This document shows, in pieces, positions 45,328 to 53,460 of a stretch of DNA of 64,000 bases; position 1 is the stretch's first letter, and each line of letters opens with the position of its first letter. Origin of the DNA: Streptomyces sp. AC512_CC834 (GTDB lineage: Bacteria > Actinomycetota > Actinomycetes > Streptomycetales > Streptomycetaceae); the NCBI RefSeq assembly GCF_019049325.1, contig NZ_JAGMUO010000034.1, positions 79,195 through 143,194 of the forward strand, read 5' to 3'. Below the pieces are notes generated by a model. The model ran no database searches, was not told where the DNA came from, and worked only from the letters and a program-made list of their open reading frames with translations. The position numbers were made by a program, and so were the translations under genes.

Positions 45328-46188
45328 ATGCTGACGGAACTGCGCGGGCACCTGGGGCAAGCCCTCTTCGAGCGGGTTGCGGGCCCCGAAGGACCGGCTG
45401 CCCGGGCTCGGATCCACGACACACCGGGCCCACGCTGGTTCGATCCCGACCGGCCGATCCGCATCGTCCACGGCGACGCCTCGATGTTCATCGGCGGGAT
45501 CAGCGCCCTGCTGCTGCAGTCCCTGCATCCGCTTGCCATGGCGGCCGTCGCCGCGCACTCCGGCTTCCGTGGCGACCCGTGGGGCCGACTGCAACGCACC
45601 AGCACCTTCCTCGCGGTCACCACATACGGCACCGCCGAGGACGCGCAGCGAGCGGTCGACCACGTCCGCAGCATCCACGAGCGCGTCCGCGGGACCTCGA
45701 CCGAGGGTCTGGCGTATCACGCCGCCGATCCGCACCTGCTCGGGTGGGTGCACGCGGCCGAGACGGACAGCTTCCTTCGTGCTCATCAGCGTTACGGGGC
45801 TCGTCGGCTCGACGCCGCCGACTATGACGCCTACGTGGCCGACACCGCGCGGATCGCCGAGGCCCTGGGAGTGATCGACCCGCCTCGGGACCGCCGGGGC
45901 CTGTCCGAGTGCCTGTCCGCCTACCGGCCGGAACTGCGGGCCACCGCCGAGGCCAGGGCCGCCGCACGTTTCCTGCTTCTTCGGCCGCCGATTCCTCTGG
46001 CGGCCCGGCCTCTCTACGCCGGGCTCGCCGCGAACGGCGTCGCCCTGCTCCCGCGGTGGGCCCGAGACCTGCTGTGGCTGCCACGCCTCCCGGTTGTCGA
46101 GGACATCGCTGTACGGCCGGTCGGCCACGCGCTGACACGAGCCATTCGCTGGGCCATGACCCCGCCGCCTCGGCCGCGAAGCCAATGA
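45328..46188 (+). CDS. MpaB/DUF2236-family oxygenase
   Basis: 286 aa from ATG at 45328 with CGGAAG upstream. Family features: MFIGGISALLLQSLHPLAMAAVAAHSGFRGDPWGRLQRTSTFLAVTTYG, RSIHERVRGTSTEGLAYHAADPHLLGWVHAAETDSFLRAHQRYG. These carry the conserved His and Arg residues thought to hold a haem in rubber oxygenase and MpaB-like proteins. A C-terminal membrane-proximal segment is present. The substrate is unknown, possibly lipid cleavage. It converges with the lit operon. Confidence 0.85.
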   Translation: MLTELRGHLGQALFERVAGPEGPAARARIHDTPGPRWFDPDRPIRIVHGDASMFIGGISALLLQSLHPLAMAAVAAHSGFRGDPWGRLQRTSTFLAVTTYGTAEDAQRAVDHVRSIHERVRGTSTEGLAYHAADPHLLGWVHAAETDSFLRAHQRYGARRLDAADYDAYVADTARIAEALGVIDPPRDRRGLSECLSAYRPELRATAEARAAARFLLLRPPIPLAARPLYAGLAANGVALLPRWARDLLWLPRLPVVEDIAVRPVGHALTRAIRWAMTPPPRPRSQ

Positions 46189-46222
46189 CCGGCACCCCAA
46201 CTGCACAGCGGTCGGTGTCGTC

Positions 46223-46702
46223 TCAGTCCTGACCCGCCCTGCGGGGCGGGCTTGAGCCCGCCGAACGGCGCGCTCCCCCCGCGCGGGCCTGTCGAACCCC
46301 TCGGACGACGGCGGCCCCGGCGAGCAGGGCGAGGACGAGGCGGATCAAATCGACGGTGATGTGGTCGGCCCGCCCCTCACCGGCCCGCCCCTCACCGGCC
46401 CGCCCCTCACCGGTCCGCATCGCGTCCGGCCTGTGTCCGGCTGTACGCGGGGACGGTGCGGCAGCGTCCTGGGTCCGGCACATCTCGTGCGTGATCCGCT
46501 GCCAGACCTGCTCCGGAGGCGCTACCGGCAGGTCCGACGCCTCGACGCCGCGTGCGGCTGCGACGACACGTGCCAGCCGGTTCAGTTCGTTGCTGCAGCG
46601 CGCGCAGTTCGCGATGTGCCGCAGGACGCGGACGTCGTCGGAACTCGAGACCTGGTGCCCCAGCGCGAGTTCCACCAGAGCGGCGGGCTCCACGTGTGCC
46701 AC
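46223..46702 (-). CDS. zinc-finger anti-sigma-factor-like membrane protein
   Basis: 159 aa. The N terminus has the ZAS motif H-x3-C-x2-C in LRHIANCARCSNELNRLARVVAAARG; a linker with three GEGRA repeats follows, then one membrane segment (ITVDLIRLVLALLAGAAVVRGV). This is the form of an anti-sigma factor for an ECF sigma, and it is the last gene of the litS operon, so it probably controls LitS. The 15-bp repeat 46367-46411 encodes the GEGRA units. Confidence 0.8.
   Translation of the reverse strand: MAHVEPAALVELALGHQVSSSDDVRVLRHIANCARCSNELNRLARVVAAARGVEASDLPVAPPEQVWQRITHEMCRTQDAAAPSPRTAGHRPDAMRTGEGRAGEGRAGEGRADHITVDLIRLVLALLAGAAVVRGVRQARAGGARRSAGSSPPRRAGQD
46233..46262. terminator. paired hairpins between converging genes
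   Basis: CCCGCCC (46233-46239) pairs with GGGCGGG (46244-46250), and GGCGGGC (46245-46251) also pairs with GCCCGCC (46256-46262). Both hairpins use the same middle arm and so exclude each other. They lie at the 3' end of the ZAS gene facing the MpaB gene; probably a bidirectional terminator. Confidence 0.65.
46367..46411. repeat. 15-bp tandem repeat, three copies, in the ZAS gene
   Basis: GGCCCGCCCCTCACC is repeated exactly three times and encodes GEGRA on the minus strand. In-frame length variation of the linker is expected. Confidence 0.9.
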
Positions 46703-46781
46703 CGTTCCCTCCTCGTTCCACAGGTGTGCGCATGACCGGGGCCGTCGGTACCGGGCCGACCGTTACGTGTGCCGCCGAACG

Positions 46782-47411
46782 TCATCGGGCGAGCGGCTTT
46801 GCCGTGACGACGAGGTTGGCGAGGTAGCCGCCCCGCTCGGGCACGAACGGCGGCGCGCAGGTGATGAGCGTCAGCACGGGTGGGCCGCTCCGGCGGAACG
46901 CGGAGGCCGGAAGGTCGTCCTTCGGCACCGTCGTACGGGCGGTGACGCGGTAGGAGACGGGGTCGGCACCCTCGCGCCGCACCTCGACGCGGTCTCCCGG
47001 CCGTACGTCGTAGAGCGCCGCGAACTCGCCGAGCGCGCCAGTGTCGTCGTCCACATGCCCGACCAGGACGGACGAGCCGTGAGGGCTGCCGGGTGTGGGC
47101 CCGAAGCGGTACCAGCCGGCGACGGCGGGGTCGTCGGGGATGGTCATCGTGCCCCGCTCCGTAACGCCCACCGGCTGAACTCGGGCGTTCAGATCCACAT
47201 CCCGTACGACGACACGTGCGGGTGCGTGCTGCTCGTGTCGTGCGTCCAGAGGTGATGTCGGTGGCGCCTCGGCCGTACCGGGAATCCCGGCGGGGCCGAA
47301 GTCGGCCGGTGGCGCACCTTGTTCCGGCGACGCGGGGCCCAGCGACAGGACCGCCGCCAGCGCGGCGGTCCCCGTCGTCAGGCCCGTCAGTCGTCGCGCC
47401 CCGTCACCCAC
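46782..47411 (-). CDS. class F sortase
   Basis: 209 aa from GTG at 47411, overlapping the DUF4397 stop by 8 bp. An N-terminal membrane anchor (LTTGTAALAAVLSLGPA) and Pro-rich linker lead into the sortase barrel with the catalytic His (SVLVGHVDDDTG), Cys (VLTLITCAPP) and a downstream Arg (VPERGGYLANLVV). It should join a sorting-signal protein to the wall or to pilin. In the lit operon the DUF4397 protein is the obvious partner, although no LPxTG is visible in it. Possibly one of the litA/litB genes; symbol not assigned. Confidence 0.88.
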   Translation of the reverse strand: MGDGARRLTGLTTGTAALAAVLSLGPASPEQGAPPADFGPAGIPGTAEAPPTSPLDARHEQHAPARVVVRDVDLNARVQPVGVTERGTMTIPDDPAVAGWYRFGPTPGSPHGSSVLVGHVDDDTGALGEFAALYDVRPGDRVEVRREGADPVSYRVTARTTVPKDDLPASAFRRSGPPVLTLITCAPPFVPERGGYLANLVVTAKPLAR

Positions 47412-48246
47412 GCCGGCCCGCGGTCCGGCGGACCACCAGGACGCCGGCCAGCGTCACGATGCCGGCCGCGGCGGCCCAGCCCAGCCAGGCGTCGGAGTCG
47501 TTCGTCGCGGCGGCCGCACCGCTGCCGCCCGCGTGGACGCCGCTCGGGGCCGACTCCATGCCGGCGAACGTCTGCGTTGCCAGCGCCAGGTTCTTGTCCT
47601 CGGCGCTGCCCCACGCGTAGACGACGTTGCTGGTGCCCTCCTTCAGGTTGAGGTCGGCGGGACCGATGGCCACGGTGTCCGTGCCGGCCAGTACGACATC
47701 GGCGGAGACGGTGCCGGAGTCGACGACCGTGCTGTCCTGCTTCGGGTTCTCCAGGTCCTTGAACACCGGCTGGCCGCCCGCGCGGACGTCCACGGCCGGT
47801 GCGGCGGCGACGTGGCGCACGGTCAGCCGTGACTTGCCCGCGTCGACCTTGGACACGTCGTTGACGAAGGCCGTGAGCATGGGCTTGCCGTCGGCGGAGA
47901 GGTGGGCCGCGATCGTGGCGTTCGCACCCTTCGGCACCTCGATCTTCTTCTCGACGGCCGGTGCGCCGTCCGGGCCCTGACCGGCCTCGAAGATCTGGAT
48001 GTCGTAGGTACCGGCGTCGAGGGACTGCGGGTCCGTCACGGTGCCGGGCTTGAAGTCGCCGAGCAGTTCGTCTCCGTTGGCGTAGACGTCCACGGTCATC
48101 CCGGGCACGCCGTGGAAGACGGACACCATGGCTTTGTCGTCCTCACCGGTGGGTGCCGCCATCGCCGGCGCGGTGACGCCGAGTGCCAGGGCGCAGGCGC
48201 AGGCGCCTGCGGAGGCGGCGAGGGTGAGGGGAGTGCGGGAAGTCAT
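47404..48246 (-). CDS. secreted DUF4397 protein of the litS operon
   Basis: 280 aa. A signal peptide (LTLAASAGACACALALGVTAPAMA) precedes two DUF4397 beta-domains (MVSVFHGVPGMTVDVYANGDELLGDFKPGTVTDPQSLDAGTYDIQIFEAG; RLTVRHVAAAPAVDVRAGGQPVFKDL). It ends with a C-terminal membrane segment and RR-rich tail (AWLGWAAAAGIVTLAGVLVVRRTAGRRG). The tail resembles a sortase-type anchor, but the preceding LPxTG-like motif is absent or degenerate. It follows litS and overlaps the sortase; probably a light-induced surface protein. Confidence 0.88.
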   Translation of the reverse strand: MTSRTPLTLAASAGACACALALGVTAPAMAAPTGEDDKAMVSVFHGVPGMTVDVYANGDELLGDFKPGTVTDPQSLDAGTYDIQIFEAGQGPDGAPAVEKKIEVPKGANATIAAHLSADGKPMLTAFVNDVSKVDAGKSRLTVRHVAAAPAVDVRAGGQPVFKDLENPKQDSTVVDSGTVSADVVLAGTDTVAIGPADLNLKEGTSNVVYAWGSAEDKNLALATQTFAGMESAPSGVHAGGSGAAAATNDSDAWLGWAAAAGIVTLAGVLVVRRTAGRRG

Positions 48247-48354
48247 GGGATCATCCCTTCGTCGAGAGGTTCCGCATGTCGCGGAGTCTCACAAGGTGCT
48301 TCGCGGTGCTGCATGGCCACGGATGCGTGCGGTGCGGAAGTTCCGCGGTCGCTC

Positions 48355-48969
48355 TCAGCGGTCGGTGGCCGTCTCGTCGGTGGTGCCCCGCTCGATCCCC
48401 TTGCGCAACCGGTGCAGGCCGCGCCGCGCGTGGCTCTTCACCGTGCCCAGGGGCAGACCGGTGCGCTCCGCGATCTGGATCTGCGTCAGGTCCTCGTAGA
48501 AAGCCAGGCAGAGCACCTCGCGCTGATGCCGGGACAGCCTGGAAAGGGCGTCGACCAGGAGCACCCGGTCCAGGACGTCGTCCGGCGTCGCTTGCACGTG
48601 ACGTTGTGCGTCGGCGTCGTGAGACGCGGCGTCCAGCAGTACGCCGCGCCTCGTCCTGGCCGTCAGGGCGTCCGCGATCTTGCGCCGGGTGATGCCCACC
48701 AGCCAGGCGCCGAGGGGACCCCGCTCGGGACGGAACCCGGACCGCCCGCGCCATGCGCCGAGGAAGACCTGCTGGGTGACATCCTCGGCCTCGTGCGTGT
48801 CGCCGAGTGACCGGGTGGCCATCGTGTGAACGAGTGAGCCCCAACGCCGGTAGACGGCCGCGAACGCGTCCTCGTCAGCGGCACACAGACCACGGGCCAA
48901 CTCGTCCTCGTACCGGATCTCCCCCGGAGCCTGGGAACGCGTGCCCGGGGACAGCACATTGGTGATCAT
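48355..48969 (-). CDS. litS: ECF sigma factor LitS
   Basis: 204 aa from ATG at 48969. Region 2 (residues ~28-95: DAFAAVYRRWGSLVHTMATRSLGDTHEAEDVTQQVFLGAWRGRSGFRPERGPLGAWLVGITRRKIAD) and region 4 (~140-195: LSRLSRHQREVLCLAFYEDLTQIQIAERTGLPLGTVKSHARRGLHRLRKGI). It directs RNA polymerase to carotenoid and light-induced promoters in Streptomyces. Divergent from litR. Four 9-bp repeats in its leader and the shared operator region suggest direct control by LitR. Confidence 0.9.
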   Translation of the reverse strand: MITNVLSPGTRSQAPGEIRYEDELARGLCAADEDAFAAVYRRWGSLVHTMATRSLGDTHEAEDVTQQVFLGAWRGRSGFRPERGPLGAWLVGITRRKIADALTARTRRGVLLDAASHDADAQRHVQATPDDVLDRVLLVDALSRLSRHQREVLCLAFYEDLTQIQIAERTGLPLGTVKSHARRGLHRLRKGIERGTTDETATDR

Positions 48970-48984
48970 GGCCTGGTTCCTCCA

Positions 48985-49020
48985 TCCGTGCGTTCCGTGC
49001 GATCCGTGCGTTCCGTGCGT
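48985..49020. promoter_or_regulatory. four 9-bp tandem repeats in the litS leader
   Basis: TCCGTGCGT, TCCGTGCGA, TCCGTGCGT, TCCGTGCGT are head to tail (one base differs in copy two), 15-51 bp upstream of the litS start. They could be regulator contacts or an upstream control array. Confidence 0.7.
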
Positions 49021-49064
49021 TTGCCGCGATTCCGGGGCGCCTGGATTCCAGCTTTGTGTGCCTG

Positions 49065-49099
49065 AACGACGCAGGCAACATGCGTCGTTTGTGCGTCGT
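49065..49099. promoter_or_regulatory. candidate LitR operator between litS and litR
   Basis: AACGACGCA (49065-49073) and TGCGTCGTT (49081-49089) form an inverted pair; a third half-site TGCGTCGT (49092-49099) follows exactly 11 bp after the second. Eleven-bp-spaced half-sites overlapping divergent promoters match the binding style of B12-dependent CarH/LitR repressors. Confidence 0.65.
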
Positions 49100-49110
49100 A
49101 CGATGGAGTT

Positions 49111-50136
49111 GTGAACGAGGACGACGACGCGCTGACGAAGCGCGGTGGCGGGCTGACCACCGGTGAAGTGGCGAGGCGGCTCGGGGTGGCGCCCACGACG
49201 GTCCGTTCGTGGGACCGCCGCTACGGACTCGGCCCCGTCGGGCACACCGGCGGCCGCCACCGGCGATGGGCTCCTCGGGATGTGGTGCGGCTGGAGCGGA
49301 TGTGCGCCCTGACGGCTACCGGGCTGCCGCCCGCCGAGGCCGCCCGGTTGGCGCTCGACGAAACCGGGCCGGACGTACCCGGGCAGCCCGACCCCTCGTC
49401 GCCGATTCCGGTGCCGGACCGGGATCCCGCCGAACGGCCGCGGACGGTGGCCCGTGGACGGAGCCGGGCCGGCAGCGGTCTGCAGATGGGTGACGTGCGC
49501 CAGGAATGCAGAGGAGTCGCCCGTGCGGCCCTGCGCCTCGACGCGGTCGCCCTCGACGGGCTCCTGGAGTCGGCGGTCGAGGAGCACGGTCTGGTCGCCG
49601 CCTGGACGGAGGTGATCACGCCCACGCTCCAGGCGGTCGGACGCAAGTGGGAGACATCGGGTGAGAGATACGTGGAGGTCGAGCACTTCCTGTCCTGGCA
49701 TGTCTCCGGGGTCCTGCGGCGTCATGCCCCGCCTGTGGTCGCCGACCGGCCCGGCGCGTCCATCGTGCTCGCGTGTGTGCCCGCGGAGAATCACACGCTG
49801 CCGCTGGAGGTGTTGGCCGCGGCTCTTGCCGAGCGCGGCCTGCCTGTGCGCATGTTCGGTGGCGCGCTTCCCGCCGAGTCGCTGGTCACGACGGTCCGCA
49901 GGACCGGGCCCGCCGTGGTCGGGCTGTGGGCCCAGTCCCGCACCACCGCGAGCCGGCCCCTGGCTCAGCACGTGGCCGCGATCGAGTGGGGCGTACGCGG
50001 CGCCCGCAGGAGACCTGTCGTCCTGACGCTCGGTCCGGGCTGGTCCGGGCAGACCGTCCAGGGGCTTCCCCGCCCATCCGGGCTGGCCGAGGCTGTCACA
50101 GCCGTGGTTTCAGTGGTTTCCGTGGTGGGCGGGTGA
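49111..50136 (+). CDS. litR: B12-dependent MerR-type light regulator LitR
   Basis: 341 aa from GTG at 49111 (GGAG close upstream). The N-terminal MerR HTH (GGGLTTGEVARRLGVAPTTVRSWDRRYGLGPVGHTGGRHRRW) is joined by a linker to a four-helix and cobalamin-binding domain of the CarH type (WTEVITPTLQAVGRKWETSGERYVEVEHFLSWHVSGVLRRHAP, ASIVLACVPAENHTLPLEVLAAALAERGLPVRMFGG). The helix motif WxxGxxxVxxEH is recognisable as KWETSGERYVEVEH. In the dark it represses litS and litRQ; light destroys the adenosyl-B12 complex and releases them. Confidence 0.92.
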   Translation: MNEDDDALTKRGGGLTTGEVARRLGVAPTTVRSWDRRYGLGPVGHTGGRHRRWAPRDVVRLERMCALTATGLPPAEAARLALDETGPDVPGQPDPSSPIPVPDRDPAERPRTVARGRSRAGSGLQMGDVRQECRGVARAALRLDAVALDGLLESAVEEHGLVAAWTEVITPTLQAVGRKWETSGERYVEVEHFLSWHVSGVLRRHAPPVVADRPGASIVLACVPAENHTLPLEVLAAALAERGLPVRMFGGALPAESLVTTVRRTGPAVVGLWAQSRTTASRPLAQHVAAIEWGVRGARRRPVVLTLGPGWSGQTVQGLPRPSGLAEAVTAVVSVVSVVGG

Positions 50137-50236
50137 CGGGGCCCGGCCGACGGGTACCGGGCGGTCCCCGGGTACCCGCGGAGAGTGTGCCGCGATGGAG
50201 AAGCCGGAGAGGCAGACATGTCGGAGGATGAGGATC

Positions 50237-51499
50237 ATGACCGCTCGGCACGACAGTCACGGCAGTCACGGCAGTACGGACATCGTCGTCATCGGTGCCG
50301 GGCTCGCGGGCCTCGCCTGTGCTCTTGACCTGTGCGGCGCCGGACGCCGGGTGACGCTTCTGGAGGCGTCCGACGGCGTGGGCGGGCGCATGCGCACGGA
50401 CCAGGTGGACGGGTTCCTGCTCGACCGCGGCTTCCAGGTGTTCAACACCTCCTATCCACAGGTGAAGCGGCGCTTGGACCTGCGGAGTCTGCGGCTGCGA
50501 CCGTTCACCCCGGGCATCGTCGCCCACACCTCGACGGGACCCGTCCGACTGTGCGATCCGACCCGGCTGCCCGGAGAGGCCGGGGCGCTGTTGCCGGGAC
50601 GGGCGCTGCCTGCCCGTGACCTGGCCGCCATGGCAGCCCTCACCGCCCGGGACGCGCTTCTGCCCGCCGGCACCCTCAAACGGCGTCCGGACCGGTCCAC
50701 CGCCGCCGCCCTGTCCCGCGCCGGGGTCTCCGCGGGCACGGTCACCGAGATCCTGCGTCCCTTCCTGTCCGGCGTCTTCCTGGAGGACCGGCTGGAAACG
50801 TCTGCCCGCTTCTTCCACCTGGTCTGGCGGAGCATGGTCAGGGGCACTCTGTGCCTCCCCGCCGACGGCATCGGAGCCGTACCCGCCCAGTTGGCGGGGC
50901 GTCTGCCGGAGGGCGTGCTGCGCCTGGAGACACCCGTCGAGACGGTCACCGACGACGGGGTCCTCCTGGCGGACGGCCGCGAGCTGCCGGCCGCGTCCGT
51001 GGTGGTGGCGACGGACGCGGTCCGGGCTGCTCGTCTGCTGCCGGGGCTGGAGGTTCCGGACGGCCGTACGGTCACGACCTACTACCATGCCGCCGCGCGC
51101 TCGCCCCTGGCCGAACCGACCCTGGTGGTGGACGGCACCCGGACGGTCCTCAACACGTGCGTACTCAGCGAGGTGACGTCCACGTACGCGCCGCCCGGCA
51201 CCGCGTTGGTGTCGACCTCGGTCCTGGGGCCCGACCGGCCGGGGACGGGGGAAGGGGTGCGCCGGCGTCTGGCCGAGCTGTACGGCACGGACACCGGTGG
51301 CTGGCGTCAGGTCGCGGTGTACACCATCGAGGGAGCCCTGCCCGCCATGGAGCCGCCCTGGCCGCCGAGCCGCACGACGCGGTTCGCACCGGGCAGGTAC
51401 GTCTGCGGGGACCACCGTGTCACCGGTTCCGTGCAGGGTGCCCTGGCGTCGGGTACACGGGCGGCGCGTGAGGTGCTGCGCGACCTCACGCGCTGTTGA
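50237..51499 (+). CDS. litQ: FAD-dependent oxidoreductase LitQ
   Basis: 420 aa from ATG at 50237, with GGAGG ten bases upstream; an ATG at 50195 adds 14 residues. NAD(P)/FAD-binding amine oxidase/phytoene desaturase-like fold: DIVVIGAGLAGLACALDLCGAGRRVTLLEASDGVGGRMRTD near the N terminus, RFFHLVWRSMVRGTLCLPADGIGAVPAQLAGRLP, and a C-terminal YVCGDHRVTGSVQGALASGTRAA. It follows litR (100-bp gap) and is probably cotranscribed. The substrate is unknown, probably a carotenoid or related polyene. Confidence 0.88.
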   Translation: MTARHDSHGSHGSTDIVVIGAGLAGLACALDLCGAGRRVTLLEASDGVGGRMRTDQVDGFLLDRGFQVFNTSYPQVKRRLDLRSLRLRPFTPGIVAHTSTGPVRLCDPTRLPGEAGALLPGRALPARDLAAMAALTARDALLPAGTLKRRPDRSTAAALSRAGVSAGTVTEILRPFLSGVFLEDRLETSARFFHLVWRSMVRGTLCLPADGIGAVPAQLAGRLPEGVLRLETPVETVTDDGVLLADGRELPAASVVVATDAVRAARLLPGLEVPDGRTVTTYYHAAARSPLAEPTLVVDGTRTVLNTCVLSEVTSTYAPPGTALVSTSVLGPDRPGTGEGVRRRLAELYGTDTGGWRQVAVYTIEGALPAMEPPWPPSRTTRFAPGRYVCGDHRVTGSVQGALASGTRAAREVLRDLTRC

Positions 51500-51619
51500 C
51501 TGGACGGCAACCGGGTCCGGCGCATCCACCGGCCGCCGGACCCCGGAAGAGACGGTGCGGCGGGGGCAGACCGCCTCCCCTTGCGGCGTCCCCGGCGGCC
51601 TCGGCGAACGGAGTCAGAC

Positions 51620-52216
51620 GTGAAACTCGACGGCGCTCGTGTACTGGTGGCCGGTGCCACCGGCGCTCTCGGCGGTGCGCTGGTCGCCGAACTGTCCGCG
51701 AGAGGCGCGCGCCCGGCGCTCGCCGGACGTGATCCGGCGCGCCTCGCCCGGGCCGCCGAGCCGTACCGGGGCGCTGTGACCCTCCTCTTCGGCGCGTACG
51801 ACCCCGAGACCTGCTCCCGCGCCGTGCACGGTGCGGTGGACGGCGCGGGAGCAGGTCTCGGGGTCCTCGACGCCGTCGTGACCGCGTTCGGGACGGTCGC
51901 TTTCGGGCGGACGACGGAGGTCGGCGACGAGGTGCTCACCGGCGTGGTGGCCGAATCCCCGCAGGCGGGGATGGCCGACTACAGCGCCTCCAAGGCCGCG
52001 CTCGGCGCCGGGCCGGGACACCTCGACACCGGCTTCGCCGACCGGGCCGTCGCGAGCACGGCACCCCCTTTGCCCGGGCCCGGGGGAGGTGACCCACGTC
52101 AGGTCGTTACCGCCGTGGCCGACGCCATGGAGGCGGACGCCGAACTGCTGCGGACGGCTCCGGACGGAACACCGGTCGTCGAACGGGGCGAACGGCGCGA
52201 ACGGCGCGCCAGGTGA
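51620..52216 (+). CDS. short-chain dehydrogenase, internally deleted
   Basis: 198 aa from GTG at 51620. The N-terminal Rossmann motif is good (VLVAGATGALGGALVAELSARGARPALAGRDPARLARA) and the active-site end YSASKAAL is present. The stretch between VTAFGTVAFGRTTEVGDE and ADYSASK is too short, lacking the catalytic Ser strand, and the region after it is also cut. A normal SDR is ~240-250 aa. It is probably not enzymatically active. It overlaps crtY by GTGA and contains a 26-bp perfect inverted repeat. Confidence 0.7.
   Translation: MKLDGARVLVAGATGALGGALVAELSARGARPALAGRDPARLARAAEPYRGAVTLLFGAYDPETCSRAVHGAVDGAGAGLGVLDAVVTAFGTVAFGRTTEVGDEVLTGVVAESPQAGMADYSASKAALGAGPGHLDTGFADRAVASTAPPLPGPGGGDPRQVVTAVADAMEADAELLRTAPDGTPVVERGERRERRAR
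51800..51865. repeat. 26-bp perfect inverted repeat inside the SDR gene
   Basis: Arms 51800-51825 and 51840-51865 are exact reverse complements with a 14-base loop. This is far beyond chance for coding DNA. The protein over it (DPETCSRAVHGAVDGAGAGLGV) keeps SDR-like sequence on the first arm but odd Gly-Ala on the second. The hairpin could attenuate transcription into crtY or reflect an inverted duplication. Confidence 0.9.
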
Positions 52217-53460
52217 GCCGAAGCGACGACCCGTACGACGGCCCGTACGACGAGATGCGCGACGAAACGTGTGATGTGCTCATCGTCGGCGGCGGCGCCT
52301 CAGGACTCAGCCTGGCGCACCACCTGACGGCGACGGGCTCACGCGCCGTAACCGTGGTGGAGGCACCGGACGGTCCCCTGCGACCGCCGGAGCGGACCTG
52401 GTGCTTCTGGGACCACGGCGATGGCGACTTCGACGAAGCGGTGAGCGCCTCCTGGTCCCGGCTGCGGGTACACGGCACCGGTGGCGACGCCGTCACCGTC
52501 GAACCGTCGCCACTTCGCTACCGCATGATCCGCTCAGCCGTGTTCGAGCGGATGGTCCACGCCCGGCTGGCGGATACCCCGGGCGGGCGTCTGCTGCGCG
52601 CGACGGCGGGTACGGTACGCGCCACGGCCGGCGGAGCGGAGGTCCACTGCACGACGGCCGACGGCCGGACACTGACGTTGCGTGCCCGGCACGTCTTCGA
52701 CTCCCGCCCGCCGCGCACCCTGCCGCCGGCCCGGACACAGCTCCTGCAGCACTTCCGGGGCTGGTTCGTGCGCACCGACGCGGCCCGGTTCGATCCCGAG
52801 GTCGCCGACCTGATGGACTTCCGGGTGCCGCAGCCACGCCACGGGCTCGCTTTCGGCTACGTACTGCCGCTGGCGCCTGACCGGGCGCTCGTCGAGTACA
52901 CCGAGTTCTCCCGGACACCGCTCAGCACGGAAGCCTACGAGTCTGCCCTGACCCGCTACTGCGGCGACGTCCTCGAACTCCCCTCCTACACCGTCGAATC
53001 GGCTGAGCAGGGCGTCATCCCCATGACGGACGCGCGCTTCCCCCGACGGGTGGGGCCGTCCGTCTTCCGGACCGGGACCGCCGGTGGCGCGACCCGCCCC
53101 GCGACCGGCTACACCTTCGCAGCCGTACAACGGCAGAGCCGGGCCATCGCCGCCGCCCTGCACGAAGGCCGCTCACGGGTTCCGCCACCGCACGGACGGC
53201 GGGCGCTGGCCATGGACGCGGTACTGCTGCGGGCCCTGGACACCGGACGAATCAACGGCCCCGACTTCTTCACCGACCTGTTCCGCCGTATCCCGCCGCA
53301 ACGTCTGCTGCGCTTCCTCGACGGAGTCACCTCGCCCCTGGAGGAACTCGGCATCGGCCTGCGTACTCCCGTGGGGCCCATGCTCCGGACCGCCCTCGAA
53401 CTGCCCTTCCTGTCCCGCCGCCCCCACCCCGCACCCCGCACCGGAGGAAACCCCCGATGA
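52213..53460 (+). CDS. crtY: lycopene beta-cyclase CrtY
   Basis: 415 aa from a GTG overlapping the SDR stop. Bacterial CrtY family: CDVLIVGGGASGLSLAHHL dinucleotide motif, RTWCFWDHGDGDFDE, YRMIRSAVFERMVHARL, FRGWFVRT, MDFRVPQPRHGLAFGYVLPLAPDRALVEYTEFS, GVIPMTDARFPRRVG and FRTGTAGGATRPATGYTFAAVQRQS. It closes the beta rings of lycopene to give beta-carotene. First enzyme gene of the crtYTU operon; overlaps crtT by ATGA. Confidence 0.92.
   Translation: MSRSDDPYDGPYDEMRDETCDVLIVGGGASGLSLAHHLTATGSRAVTVVEAPDGPLRPPERTWCFWDHGDGDFDEAVSASWSRLRVHGTGGDAVTVEPSPLRYRMIRSAVFERMVHARLADTPGGRLLRATAGTVRATAGGAEVHCTTADGRTLTLRARHVFDSRPPRTLPPARTQLLQHFRGWFVRTDAARFDPEVADLMDFRVPQPRHGLAFGYVLPLAPDRALVEYTEFSRTPLSTEAYESALTRYCGDVLELPSYTVESAEQGVIPMTDARFPRRVGPSVFRTGTAGGATRPATGYTFAAVQRQSRAIAAALHEGRSRVPPPHGRRALAMDAVLLRALDTGRINGPDFFTDLFRRIPPQRLLRFLDGVTSPLEELGIGLRTPVGPMLRTALELPFLSRRPHPAPRTGGNPR

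Noticed and set aside
48985..49020. replication-origin iterons
   Set aside because: Too few and too short, in the leader of a sigma-factor gene, with no replication gene nearby.
49111..50136. LitR as an ordinary MerR metal or drug regulator
   Set aside because: The C-terminal cobalamin-binding fold and the litS/litQ neighbourhood point to the CarH/LitR type.
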